Assembly: GCA_916048095.2 (NCBI GenBank)
Contig: OU696578.1
Span: 470,298-534,297, forward strand
DNA from: Sacculina carcini
Taxonomy: Eukaryota > Arthropoda > Thecostraca > Sacculinidae
Direction: 5' to 3'
DNA length: 64,000 nt
The notes beneath the pieces are model-generated. The model was given only the letters and a program-made list of their open reading frames with translations, searched no databases and had not been told where the DNA came from. The position numbers and the translations under genes were made by a program. Position 1 is the stretch's first letter. Each line of letters starts with the position of its first letter. Positions 12,301 to 21,924 of this stretch are shown here, in pieces.

Positions 12301-15300
12301 GTGTGAGTAACGGTCGGGCAGCGCGAGACACCAGCGTCCGGCGAGCTGCACGACGGCAGTGCGCACCTGCGGCACGTGATCGAGCAGACAGCGCGTGATG
12401 GCTGGGGTGACGGTGGCTGGTGCCGACGACTCGCCGTGAAGCAGTAGCTCACACAAGGCGTGCAGACACGACTCACGCACGCGCCACCGTCGCTGTTTCA
12501 AGCCGGCCAGCAGACCTGGCAGCAAGTGGTCGGTGTGCGGGAGAAGTGCACGAGTGGCTAGCAGGACGGTGGCCAGTCGCTGTGTCGTGTCACAGCCGGC
12601 AGTGATGAGGTGCGGTGCCGGGTCGGTGATACACGCCGCCAACGCTGCCATTATAGGCTCGAGTAGTGCACACACCGAACTACCGTCTTCACACTCACAC
12701 AATCGCTCCACCATAACGTCCAGCAGCTTTGCAAGCAGCGCGCGCACCTCTTCACTGGGCTCCTCGCCGTCACATAAACGCCACTGCAAGCGCGACAATA
12801 CGACCCCGCTCAGCGATAACACATCACCGCTCGGTGCATTCACCAGGGCGAAAATAATGTGGATGGCGCACTCGCGGTTGCGCTCGCTCGCGTCGTTAAA
12901 ACACTGTACCACTAGCGGTACCAACTTGTCACTGTCAAATGGAACCCCAGCAGGGTCATCCACCAATCGACTGATACTGCTCAGCGTTTGCAGCCGGCTA
13001 TGCTTATCAGCTGCACAGCTATCACCGATCAGAAGTTGCTCGCGCAGCTTGACCACTAGCTCTTCCATGGTAAAATCATAAGGAGAAAACCAATACAAAA
13101 GACCGGTAAACACGCAAACGTTGTCCTCAGTACTAAATACGTTGCCAGCACAACTCACTAACTAAACGCATACACGCAACCTCACAGTCCATCAAACTTA
13201 TCAAACAAACTTGCGCGTTGCCATAGCAACCAAGTTTGACACGCGCTGAGTGGTGTAATGGGTCGGCTGAATATCAGCGCGATACATTAAACAGCTATAA
13301 CAGATCAAAACATTGTTGCTATGTGAGCTCATCTACCAAACAAAACGCAGGATAATAACAAAAATAATGCAAAATGCCAATGACGTATTTTCTGCATAAA
13401 CAAAACGAAATATGCACTTGAATCCTTAGTAAGTAATAATACGTTATAATGCAGTAATATGCAACATGGTATAACTAAAAATGATTTTCAAACAGAAATG
13501 GGGCAAACAATTAAGCAAAAACTGTGGAATTACGACAACAATTATAACTAGAGAAGCGAGTTTAAAAGGGTCGTTAGTTGTCTGATATAAATTAAATTTT
13601 GCGTGTACAATACATTACATCTCTAGGGGTTATGTTGAAAATTACACTTCTAAACTGATTGTGGTTTTTTTTAGTTACAGGCGTTTGAACTGAGTCAGGT
13701 GTGAAATGGAGACTGTTGAGTGTCGCGCAGTGATCCGGTTTTTGTATTTAAAACCACGCACACCACAAGGCGCTTTTGATTGGATGAAAAACGAAAGTTA
13801 TGGTAATGATGATCCATCATATGATCTTGTGAAACGCTGGTATCGTGTACTCCAGCAGTGCCGGAAGCTGCCATTTTGGAAGATCGACGCATTACTAGTC
13901 GACAAATAGCCCAACAGGTCCTGATTAATACAGAGTCTGTGAAAACTATCATTCATAACCATTTGCATATGCATAAGGTGTCTGCCAGATGAATTCGCAA
14001 GTTCCTCACAACTTTGCAGAAACATGGACGCGTCGAGTGCTCGAGGATGCATTTAGAGATAAGTAGGGCTGTCAAAAGTTAGCCCATTAATGTCGAATGG
14101 CGACAAATGTTGCGAGAAAATGCGTCCTGGGTGACGTCTTATTTGCGAAAGCCACAAATAAGTGTTTGTTTACTTAAGGGCAATGTTGGGAACACAGCAA
14201 GATAGAAAAATCATGTTCCGAACGATTTCACAAACACGGTTTAAATCAGTCGCCGTTAGAAGTGGCTGAAAATAGGGTTACAAAAAGGCACGTAATTCAT
14301 ATTTAATCATCATTATGCTGATAGTTTTATATATGATATCATAGAAAAAGGATATGTCAGTCTAAAAATATAATAATTTTAATTGTATCGCGTTTCTGTT
14401 CAAAATTATTCAAGTGGAAAGTTGAATGTCAACAAATGTTGCCATTCGGCGTTGGCGTGTAGAAAATTTGCTGCGATCTGCTTTTTCTTCTAATAAAAAC
14501 AATTTATTGAGTATTGAGTCTTTCCTAAATATTTTGTGGATATGCTATCTAATTATAACATAGAGCTAGAATATTTTTCAAAATAAAATTCACTTGATAG
14601 TGTTAAATTTAAACGTACAGTGTGAATATTCCAATGATTCATTGAGTGGTTATGCAGTATTAAGTACGGCATAAATCGCTCAGGCTCTATCATTTGCGCA
14701 ATCAGGACTAAAAGAAAGGGATCATAATGAAAACAGGCTGGGAAAAATGTTAGACATTAAAAAATAAATATATTTTGCTTAAATAGATGTTTAAAACACA
14801 AAATATTAATTCCTCCCAATATGCTATTTAGCACTTGGTATGCATTTTCAGCATGCTAGTACTTAATTCTGGGTAGTACCTCGTATATGGGGAAAACTAA
14901 TGAATGCGCCGAGTTTTGCAACCTCCTGCAATGGGAGGTGGGGCAGGGGATTGATAATTGAACGCGCTTGGTATATGGAGATTGTGGTTGTAGTTGACCC
15001 AGGCGCAACGCTTTTTGCGCACTACTCCGGAACCACTTGATAAATTTCTACCAAAATTTCCCATTTTATAGAGAATTCAATTCAAGTTTACGTCATATGA
15101 CTTTCATTGAGTAAACTTTCTCACATGTAGAAAAAGGGGGAATTTTAAAATGATGCCCTCGTTGAATTCACTCATCTTCAATGATACTTAATGTCTCATA
15201 GATCCATAACTATATACTCTATTTCCAACACGTTATTACCACTTCGTAGACTATTTAGTATGGATTTTAAACTAAATAATAAAACTATTCAATTATCATG

Positions 15301-16020
15301 AATTTTAAAATAAATAATCAGTTCACAATTTTCCCGTACATGGCATGAAAATGCGATGGTGAAATAAAATAAACGAATAAATCTGCCGTGTTGACAAGCA
15401 TGAGCAAAATAAACTATTGCACCATATCGCACTAAATACACATCAACACCACCATGTGCAAGCAATAAACAGTGTAATTCTGCAAGATCTCAGTGTTAGA
15501 GCCTTGTGACCGCACGAGGCAGCGACCTAGTGACATTATGCATAATAGTGTATGTATGTGTATGTGTGTGTGTGTGTGTGATTGAGTGTATGCCAATTTT
15601 GGTTGGGCAAGAGAAGCAATTGGGCTGAAAATAACCAAATGCACCACACAATAACAACAATAATAGTAATAATATGGATAAAGAGTAGTAGGGAGCTGTT
15701 TTCGATGGTGATGTATAGAGACACAGTGAAGTTCTGTATGTCGGTCATTGAGACACGCGCGTGCGCCAGCGAGGGACTGACCTGCACGTGGGCACATGCC
15801 ACCATGAAGCACGTGAGCAACAGCGCATGCAACACGTACGGCACCAGTTTATAGTGGAAGTGTCGGCTGGACCAGTGTTGTGCGGCCACACTCAGCTGAT
15901 TCAAATAGACGCCGCTGCAGTAGAGCACGAGCCAAATACAGGGAGCAGCCGCCAGGAAGTTGCCTGCTTGACGCAACTCATAATAACGCAGAAAACCCAC
16001 GTGCCAGTAATGACTCTGCT

Positions 16021-16065
<45 letters not shown>

Positions 16066-17757
16066 TCTCGTGAAAACATTGCATGCATGCCAGATGTTCT
16101 AACTGAAGCAACCATTTTGCCAGCGTATTTGTCTACACACACGACGGAAATAAAACCTAGTTTAATCTAGTTTAATTAGTTCTATTATATTAGTTCTGTT
16201 CTATTATATTAATTAGTTCTATTATAATCCTAGTTCAATTGGCTCAAATGATGACTATACTCGATCATACACGCCTAAAACGCAAACAAGCCAGTAGTGC
16301 ATAATGTCGTGGTGTGATTGTGACAGTTGACTTGTATCATTATGAACTGGCACGCGCCTGAATGTAGCCGTACGAGAACGGCACGGTGTGGTTACACCAT
16401 GGTGACGTCATACTGCCCGGGGCGACAAGTCGACGGCGCGCCACAAACTCGGCCACGTGCGGCGCCACGTGCAGCCCGCCCGGCGTGCAGAACAACACAA
16501 ACACGTACAACTGGTACAAGCAGAAACCGGACATGATGACTGCAGTGATGAGAACAAACTGCCCGCACTCGTACACCATCCTCCACGCGCACTAACAACA
16601 CACACACACACTCGTACACACTCATACACCATTCTCCACGCGCACTAACAACACACACACACTCGTACACCATCCTCCACGCGCACTAACACACACACAC
16701 ACACACTCATACACCATTCTCCACGCGCACTAACAACACACACACACACTCGTACACCATCCTCCACGCGCACTAACACACACACACACACACACTCATA
16801 CACCATTCTCCACGCGCACTAACAACACACACACACACTCATACACCATTCTCCACGCGCACTAACAACACACACACACACACACACACACACTCATACA
16901 CCATTCTCCACGCGCACTAACAACACACACACACACACTCATACACCATCCTCCACGCGCACTAACAACACACACACACACACACTCGTACACCATTCTC
17001 CACGCGCACTAACAACACACACACACTCGTACACCATTCTCCACGCGCACTAACACACACACACACACACTCGTACACCATTCTCCACGCGCACTAACAA
17101 CACACACACACTCGTACACCATTCTCCACGCGCACTAACACACACACACACACACTCGTACACCATTCTCCACGCGCACTAACAACACACACACACTCGT
17201 ACACCATTCTCCACGCGCACTAACACACACACACACACACTCATACACCATTCTCCACGCGCACTAACAACACACACACACACACACACACTCATACACC
17301 ATTCTCCACGCGCACTAACAACACACACACACACACTCATACACCATCCTCCACGCGCACTAACAACACACACACACACACTCGTACACCATTCTCCACG
17401 CGCACTAACAACACACACACACTCGTACACCATTCTCCACGCGCACTAACACACACACACACACACTCGTACACCATTCTCCACGCGCACTAACAACACA
17501 CACACACTCGTACACCATTCTCCACGCGCACTAACACACACACACACACACTCGTACACCATTCTCCACGCGCACTAACACACACACACACACACTCATA
17601 CACCATCCTCCACGCGCACTAACAACACACACACACACACACACACTCGTACACCATTCTCCACGCGCACTAACAACACACACACACTCGTACACCATTC
17701 TCCACGCGCACTAACACACACACACACACTCGTACACCATTCTCCACGCGCACTAAC

Positions 17758-17794
<37 letters not shown>

Positions 17795-20406
17795 ATACAC
17801 CATTCTCCACGCGCACTAACACACACACACACACACTCATACACCATCCTCCACGCGCACTAACAACACACACACACACACTCATACACCATCCTCCACG
17901 CGCTCTAACACACACACAGACACACACACACCATACACCATCCTCCACGCGCACTAACACACACACACACACACTCATACACCATTCTCCACACACACTG
18001 ACCAGACACACACACGCGTATATATTCAGATGCATATATGTATATATACACGAATGTATATATACAAATGTTGGAGGGAAAGAGACAGACAGAACGCCGA
18101 TAAATACACCACCTGGGATGCGCGTGCCAGACGCAAAATGTGTCCGTCACCAGAGCTGATATTCGACCATATTTGAATGAATAACCGGATTGCCAGATGA
18201 TACGCTGGGAAAGTGACCAGTAAAACAGCGTTGGATCTGGTAACACAGTGATAAAGTATACATTTGGTGAATTCCACTTGAAGAAAACAAATTCACACAT
18301 CATGCTCATGATGCAACACTGAAGACAAACGCCAATTGTACGTGAACAAAGCCAGATTAAACCTGAAACATCTGATGGCTGATAAAAGAATTGACCGGCA
18401 GTTCGGTTGAATTACTGCGATTTACCGTAAATCACCATTGATAAATTGTTTGTTAATTGCGCTCATTACGTCGCAGCTGTGTTTCATGCTGAAATATAAC
18501 ATGCATTATATCACAATAATTATAAACAAACATTATAGTTCACGCCTTGCAATACACAGCACTAATAATGAGGCATACATTTGAAACGACCGATGAAACG
18601 ACGATAAGCACAGTTATACACACAGAGAAGACAGACAGAGAGAGTGAACGTCCAGGAGAAGAGGAGCTGGGCTCGAGAATGAGTGCGGCAGTTACCTGGT
18701 TACTGCGGCCACTGCGAACACGACGGCAGCCGCCCACTGACACCCACGCTCGAGCAGAACAAGAGCACACAGAGACAACACGGCACACAGAGACTCCGAG
18801 TAAGCCGACATGAAGAAGGCTGATGCGGGCGACACGCACCACAACAACGCTGCTGTCATTGCAACCCGCCTGTCTTCCAACACCAACAATCCTGATCACA
18901 AACACACGAGCACGTCACTGTAGCAGGTACAAGAGCGTGTTGGCACGTGAACGCGATCAATATTGGATCCTAGTCTAGACGGCGGATAATATATTGACAA
19001 TGTTTATTGAGAACATCTGGAAAATATCACCCAGCAACATGATATTGTATAATTATCCTTATTCGATCCAATTGAAGTATTTATCGCGCGTGATTGACAA
19101 ACGGTATGCTTTCTAATATCCAGACAATATAGATGTGAATGACTGAGTGCCTCCCACATAACCAGGCATGCAATTATTTCCATCATGACATGAGCACCGA
19201 TTCAAGACGACTAAAACAAAGCGGCTTGAATTACACTCTGCTTTCAGATGGTCTTCCATTGCTATACAATGTCATTACCAGCCGTGTATAACAGCCTGTT
19301 TTCATATTACACTACAATCATCACAGCCAGCATATACTGCCGCACTGAAAGCACCCAACTGCCGAAAATTCCCACAAAGTTCGGCAGCGTTGCTCGTTCA
19401 ACACTGGCGACTGACTCGCACCCAGCTGGAAGAGTAGTTGTGCAGCGACACAGCTGAGCACAGTGTTCAGTATGACGGCAGTCAAGAGGAGGCCGGTCGG
19501 CGGCGTCAACACGTCAGGCACGGCGGTCGTCGCCAGTTTCCACGTGTGCCGCACGAGCACAGGCAGTGCCGGCATAAAAGCAGCCGTGTTCTCGTGCGTG
19601 TACCCGTGTTGTGCCACGTGCAGCATGTAGTGGGCGTCCCAGCGCCGCAGTCCCCCTAGCGTTGCCTCAACGACGGCGTCCAGCAGATGGGGGTCATCAG
19701 CATCTTCCGCTGTCGGCGACGTGAACACATCGGACGGCTCGTGGTCGGGCAGCAACCAGTGACACACACACTGGACACAAACACAAACATAACACGCCTT
19801 CTCATTTCACACACACAAACAAACACTTAACTCTGGTGCTTATCACAGTTCAACATTGTCTGAAAACACTCGGAACACCAGTGGTCACCATACTCATGAA
19901 TAAATCCTCTCGCACGTACATACAACGTATATTTCTTCACGCCCGCTTATGCCCAATTTAAACTCCAGTTGCACTCGCCACAACACGCTCAAAAGTTCAA
20001 TGACACAAACGAAATCTATTACCGGTTTATTGAGTAAAGAGATGCAGCCAACTGTATCGGACAAACAGACTGTCCATCAAACACTGAACATTATACAGAC
20101 GTGCTACACGCCAAGTTTGAATAAAAACAATGCAAAATAAGTTCGTCAGATAAAAAAATACCGGTATCGGGCTTTATTCCCGACACACAATAAGCGTATA
20201 GTATGATAAACGAATAGTAGATAACAAGCATTATACTTGAAAACTGATTATATTAAAATATCCACATAAATCTGGTACACGACACCAGAGTAAGCCCCTT
20301 GAGAGAACGAGCAATTCTAAAAAAAACCTAGGAATAATAAATGTACCTGAAACACTAGCAACGCAACTTTAGTTTCAAGACAGCGTTTGAACACCCAGAA
20401 GCTCAT
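8715..20406 (-). CDS. PIGV: GPI mannosyltransferase 2 (PIG-V), 8 exons, 495 aa
   Basis: PIG-V adds the second mannose to the GPI-anchor precursor from dolichol-phosphate-mannose in the ER lumen. It is a multi-pass GT-C fold enzyme. Exons joined in phase: 20347-20406, 19422-19770, 18696-18891, 18113-18236, 16358-16591, 15782-16015, 9132-9287, 8715-8849. They total 1,488 nt, or 495 residues; the human protein has 493. Family hallmarks are visible in order: LPDH near residue 27, the luminal RRWDAHY motif, SPASAFFMSAYSESL, TRSN, SYGYIQ..YW.VGFLRYYELRQ, HVQ|VTTR..ASSPVMYWYAA, and the C-terminal NAPWT. Intron 6 (9288-15781) holds the whole DNAAF5 gene on the same strand. Intron 4 is a minisatellite built from its own 3' splice site. 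Intron 5 uses a GC donor. The start Met at 20406 has A at -3. Confidence 0.95.
9132..9287 (-). CDS. PIGV: PIGV exon 7
   Basis: 52 codons, phase 0 at both ends, acceptor GTTCCAG, donor AAG|GTAACG. It encodes VTTRVIAASSPVMYWYAA, matching the family segment that directly follows HVQ. This exon lies 0.9 kb beyond the DNAAF5 stop codon. Confidence 0.93.
9341..9379. repeat. (GT)n microsatellite
   Basis: About 19 GT units inside PIGV intron 6, 54 bp upstream (in transcript sense) of exon 7. Confidence 0.95.
10204..13068 (-). CDS. DNAAF5: Dynein axonemal assembly factor 5, intronless (954 aa)
   Basis: DNAAF5 (HEATR2) is a cytoplasmic HEAT-repeat protein needed to preassemble axonemal dynein arms. 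The frame is HEAT-repeat-like throughout. Diagnostic segments align with the family: the RDRYS..PLIL region, the motif NVDELRDQLNF followed by RPSLGCRMLVQR (about residues 310-330), HAEHSV about 35 residues later, WRAGRSQAALRTAAVACM, and the C-terminal LLQRLDDGARHVRHAAA region (about residues 850-870). The start is set at 13068 because it lies in an ACC-ATGG context. The open frame continues 30 residues upstream to 13158, but that extension is unlike the family. The length is 954 aa against 855 in human; extra residues include a Ser/Asp/His-rich insert near residues 520-570. No intron interrupts it, although the vertebrate gene has many. It lies wholly inside PIGV intron 6, same strand. Confidence 0.94.
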   Translation of the reverse strand: MEELVVKLREQLLIGDSCAADKHSRLQTLSSISRLVDDPAGVPFDSDKLVPLVVQCFNDASERNRECAIHIIFALVNAPSGDVLSLSGVVLSRLQWRLCDGEEPSEEVRALLAKLLDVMVERLCECEDGSSVCALLEPIMAALAACITDPAPHLITAGCDTTQRLATVLLATRALLPHTDHLLPGLLAGLKQRRWRVRESCLHALCELLLHGESSAPATVTPAITRCLLDHVPQVRTAVVQLAGRWCLALPDRYSHWPRLLPLILTALDDPTPTVSASARLNWQRAGEQYERDNVDELRDQLNFPSAVPAGHPDPAARPSLGCRMLVQRSLFVVVPAALADLTDWQHVARDAVARLLVQLVWHAEHSVCRYTQQIVDALSISLAAHDQHASEDQFRQQLLVCARLIGCFVTADVVRAVVMRPLAGHSHTGRLTVLAACLAGSVHVTQLAAETAHLVADGDVCWTHSTRHLDALLDVVEQLVTVRLSIANDVHASHAGQHGRSDECSGSETSSRDIACDTTDSQRTQLPLSHADCSKHHDVDDSDVNNDTFTYNLFFALVSVAAHDPVCQQDDQQHQHSRLWCRCFQTIRLLATSARVGSVDQLLGVYGPRLLKQLLELMQPCAWTASSSQLLLLLALMRLCENTSDSLLVAVMPVLETACHPDCDCQVRLLCFTQLRELIERDRGRCLRRYWSFICDCVVDASVVWRAGRSQAALRTAAVACMLAVLRRVDLEVESDHYKTLSQCVSELSITAPQPAENTTPDSEGIIAADCAVSAGAGDNERPDPVTLFTDDLTALLTGLTALLSDDTQRTRHLALLCVVRAATVASQAPRHHLPHDQLMHALCDQLLQRLDDGARHVRHAAARATAAVFTWLAARDWYVAHEHEVRTRHYVTVLMVFLDDSDDEMQRLVAAALTAVASVATHVVREAALEQRAKHRSPRLCDQLLTLTDTCT
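13706..14060 (+). pseudogene. Decayed mariner (Mos1-type) transposase N-terminus
   Basis: Starts METVECRAVIRFLYLK, then a DDPSYDLVKRWYRVL segment: the paired helix-turn-helix of Mos1/mariner transposases. A second segment follows in another frame (SRQIAQQV, then HMHKVSAR, then QKHGRVECSR) where the expected Trp after KVSAR is a TGA stop. The frame is shifted between the two parts and no DD34D catalytic domain follows. It lies in PIGV intron 6 next to DNAAF5. Confidence 0.75.
14061..15781. other. PIGV intron 6, part upstream of DNAAF5 (transcript sense)
   Basis: AT-rich intronic sequence with no further recognisable coding segment. It ends in a TG/CA run at about 15552-15580. Any private promoter of DNAAF5 would have to be in 13069-15781; I see no diagnostic element. 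Confidence 0.4.
15782..16015 (-). CDS. PIGV: PIGV exon 6
   Basis: 78 codons, phase 0 at both ends. Begins SHYWHVGFLRYYELRQ and ends VACAHVQ before donor GTCAGTCC. The acceptor GAGAGCAG is preceded by about 21 TG units (CA on the plus strand, 16023-16064). Confidence 0.94.
16023..16064. repeat. (CA)n microsatellite at a 3' splice site
   Basis: About 21 CA units. Read as (TG)n in the PIGV transcript, it ends 8 nt from the exon 6 acceptor. Confidence 0.95.
16358..16591 (-). CDS. PIGV: PIGV exon 5, with GC donor
   Basis: 78 codons, phase 0 at both ends. The acceptor is GTTGTTAG|TGCGCG. It encodes the transmembrane stretch FVLITAVIMSGFCLYQLY and ends in SYGYIQ. The donor is CAG|GCGCGT. No GT donor would preserve the family alignment across SYGYIQ / SHYWHVGFL, so a GC-AG intron is the best reading. 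Confidence 0.9.
16592..17995. repeat. Minisatellite made of a PIGV splice acceptor and exon start
   Basis: About 31 units, 35-60 bp each. On the plus strand each has CTCCACGCGCACTAAC, a variable (CA)n run and CTCGTACACCAT or CTCATACACCAT. In transcript sense this is (TG)n, then TTAG, then a near copy of the first 26 nt of exon 5 (16566-16591), then the next (TG)n. The array starts exactly at the exon boundary and fills most of intron 4. The last unit (near 17990) is degenerate. Confidence 0.95.
18113..18236 (-). CDS. PIGV: PIGV exon 4
   Basis: 124 nt. It completes the Arg codon of TR|SN and encodes SNAVLLVTFPAYHLAIRLF. Acceptor GTTACCAG, donor CCCAG|GTGGTG, phase 2 in and 0 out. Confidence 0.9.
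18696..18891 (-). CDS. PIGV: PIGV exon 3
   Basis: 196 nt. Carries the family block WCVSPASAFFMSAYSESL and ends VAAVTR. Acceptor TGTGATCAG, donor ACCAG|GTAACT. Confidence 0.94.
19422..19770 (-). CDS. PIGV: PIGV exon 2
   Basis: 349 nt. Encodes CHWLLPDHEPSDVF and the luminal loop GGLRRWDAHYMLHVAQHGY, which holds the WD pair conserved in PIG-V. Acceptor TTTGTGTCCAG, donor CTGG|GTGCGA. Confidence 0.95.
20347..20406 (-). CDS. PIGV: PIGV exon 1 (start)
   Basis: 20 codons beginning MSFWVFKRCLETK, ending CAG|GTACAT, phase 0. It supplies the N-terminal helix expected just before the LPDH loop. This is the only nearby ATG-donor segment that joins exon 2 in frame. Confidence 0.85.
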
Positions 20407-20845
20407 TCTTCAGCTGGTATTAAAAGCAACGCTGCACCGGTTAAAAATTCGTCATACCACGTGAAAACATTTCGCTCACAAATGCCCAAGTGGGTACTAA
20501 AACCCTATCCACACAAATCCATCAAGGACTACTGGAGAAAGGTCCTATGATCTACAAAACAGATAATGTGACTGTCTTTTATAATGATTGAAAATGTATG
20601 GTCAGCATATTTCAGTTAGCTAAGACACGGAAGGATTGTAACGTGTGCGCTTGTTTAGCAATGCTACCACTGCCTCAAGATTAAAAAAAAATCCAAACGA
20701 ATTATCAGGTCAAACTGAGCATATGTTTCATATAGGTACCTTAAAAATCTGAAAACAAGCTCATTTCGTGTAAATTCTATAAATTCACCTAAGCTAACAT
20801 ACGTTCCATATATTTCCCCGAAATCAGTGTTTCTCTAAGTGCATG

Positions 20846-21251
20846 CATGGGCGTAAATCCTGGGGGATATGGGGGGTATATATACCCCCGACAAATTGGC
20901 GGGGGGGTATGCATATGCAAATATACCCCCCGAGAATTCTGCTGAGTTCAGTTCACTGGGTATATTATCATCAAAATCAGCATAGAAGCCAAATGAAAAT
21001 AGGCCAAACATGCAAGAAATTATAAATATGTGAAGAATTATATTACGCAATCAACTTTTCATTGGGGTATGTGTGTTGTAATTGAATAGACATAAACTAG
21101 TTGAGGGTCTCATACAATTGAGCAACTAAGTCAACTGTGAACACTAATGCATGATAATGCATAATAACACTAATGCATGATAATGCATAATAACACTAAG
21201 TGATGATAAGGCTGCCATACCCCCGAGCCTCGACACAAATCTACGCCGATG
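20846..21251. mobile_element. hAT-like miniature element (ends only)
   Basis: The left end CATGGGCGTAAATCC and the right end AAATCTACGCCGATG form an imperfect inverted repeat, with G-rich/C-rich sub-termini (GGGGGGTATA / CATACCCCC). I cannot find a convincing target duplication. Within it, 21136-21200 is a tandem duplication around CTAATGCATGATAATGCATA. Confidence 0.45.
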
Positions 21252-21673
21252 GTCATATGGCCCCCTTGAGGGCCACGGGAATTTTCTGAGGGGCCATAGG
21301 ACCAGATTAAAAAAATGGGGCCACCATATTTTCCACGGGCTACGAAACATTTATTGAAACAATTCAATGGTGTATATTATTATTATCGATGTTGTAAAAT
21401 TCAATCGTGTGTTACGATTGTGGCGTTGTTTCGGTTGTCGGTGGAAATAGTCACCAGCATACATGAGCTAATCCTATGGAGAAGTCGCGTCGCGGCGATC
21501 GACACACATGTCGATCATACAATTGAATTGAATTGAATACACACATGTCGCGACGCGACATGTGTGTATGGGAGCCACAAGGACGTCTAGACGGCCACTG
21601 ACGGTTTCTGGGGGCCACAGGGACTCACATTGTGTTTATGGGGACACGGCAAGAAATAGGTTGAGAACCACTG
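21252..21673. mobile_element. Nested transposon remnants
   Basis: Contains a GGCCAC..GGGGCC-rich segment repeated around 21259-21330 and 21590-21650. It also has a palindromic stretch (GTCGCGTCGCGGCGATCG to CGCGACGCGACATGTG, 21484-21566) and a hAT-type right end GGTTGAGAACCACTG ending at 21673. A matching left end was not found. Confidence 0.4.
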
Positions 21674-21890
21674 CCCTAAATTACAAGCTCGCTTTTTAAC
21701 TTCTCAAAAGTCTTGGCGTCATGGTGAGCTTATGTGCGGGTCGCATCGACCACAAACACACGCACATACAAACATGTGTGTATGCGCTTGTATATGTGTA
21801 CATGTGTATTATGCTGGTTTTCATGTGGACTGCTGAGTAAACATAGTGTAACTTGACAAAACAAAACTGAAAAAGATATATTAAAAGACA

Positions 21891-21924
21891 GGCGCGCGTG
21901 GGACAGCGATGTCCCACGCGCGCC
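21891..21924. repeat. Perfect 15-bp GC-rich hairpin, 4-nt loop
   Basis: GGCGCGCGTGGGACA, loop GCGA, then the exact complement. It sits at the sharp border between AT-rich sequence and the G-poor, C-rich stretch that follows. No CTRR end or ordered spacing supports a Helitron. Confidence 0.8.

Noticed and set aside
10234..13081. Many 60-180-codon frames on the plus strand and in other minus frames
   Set aside because: Shadows of the GC-rich DNAAF5 coding frame.
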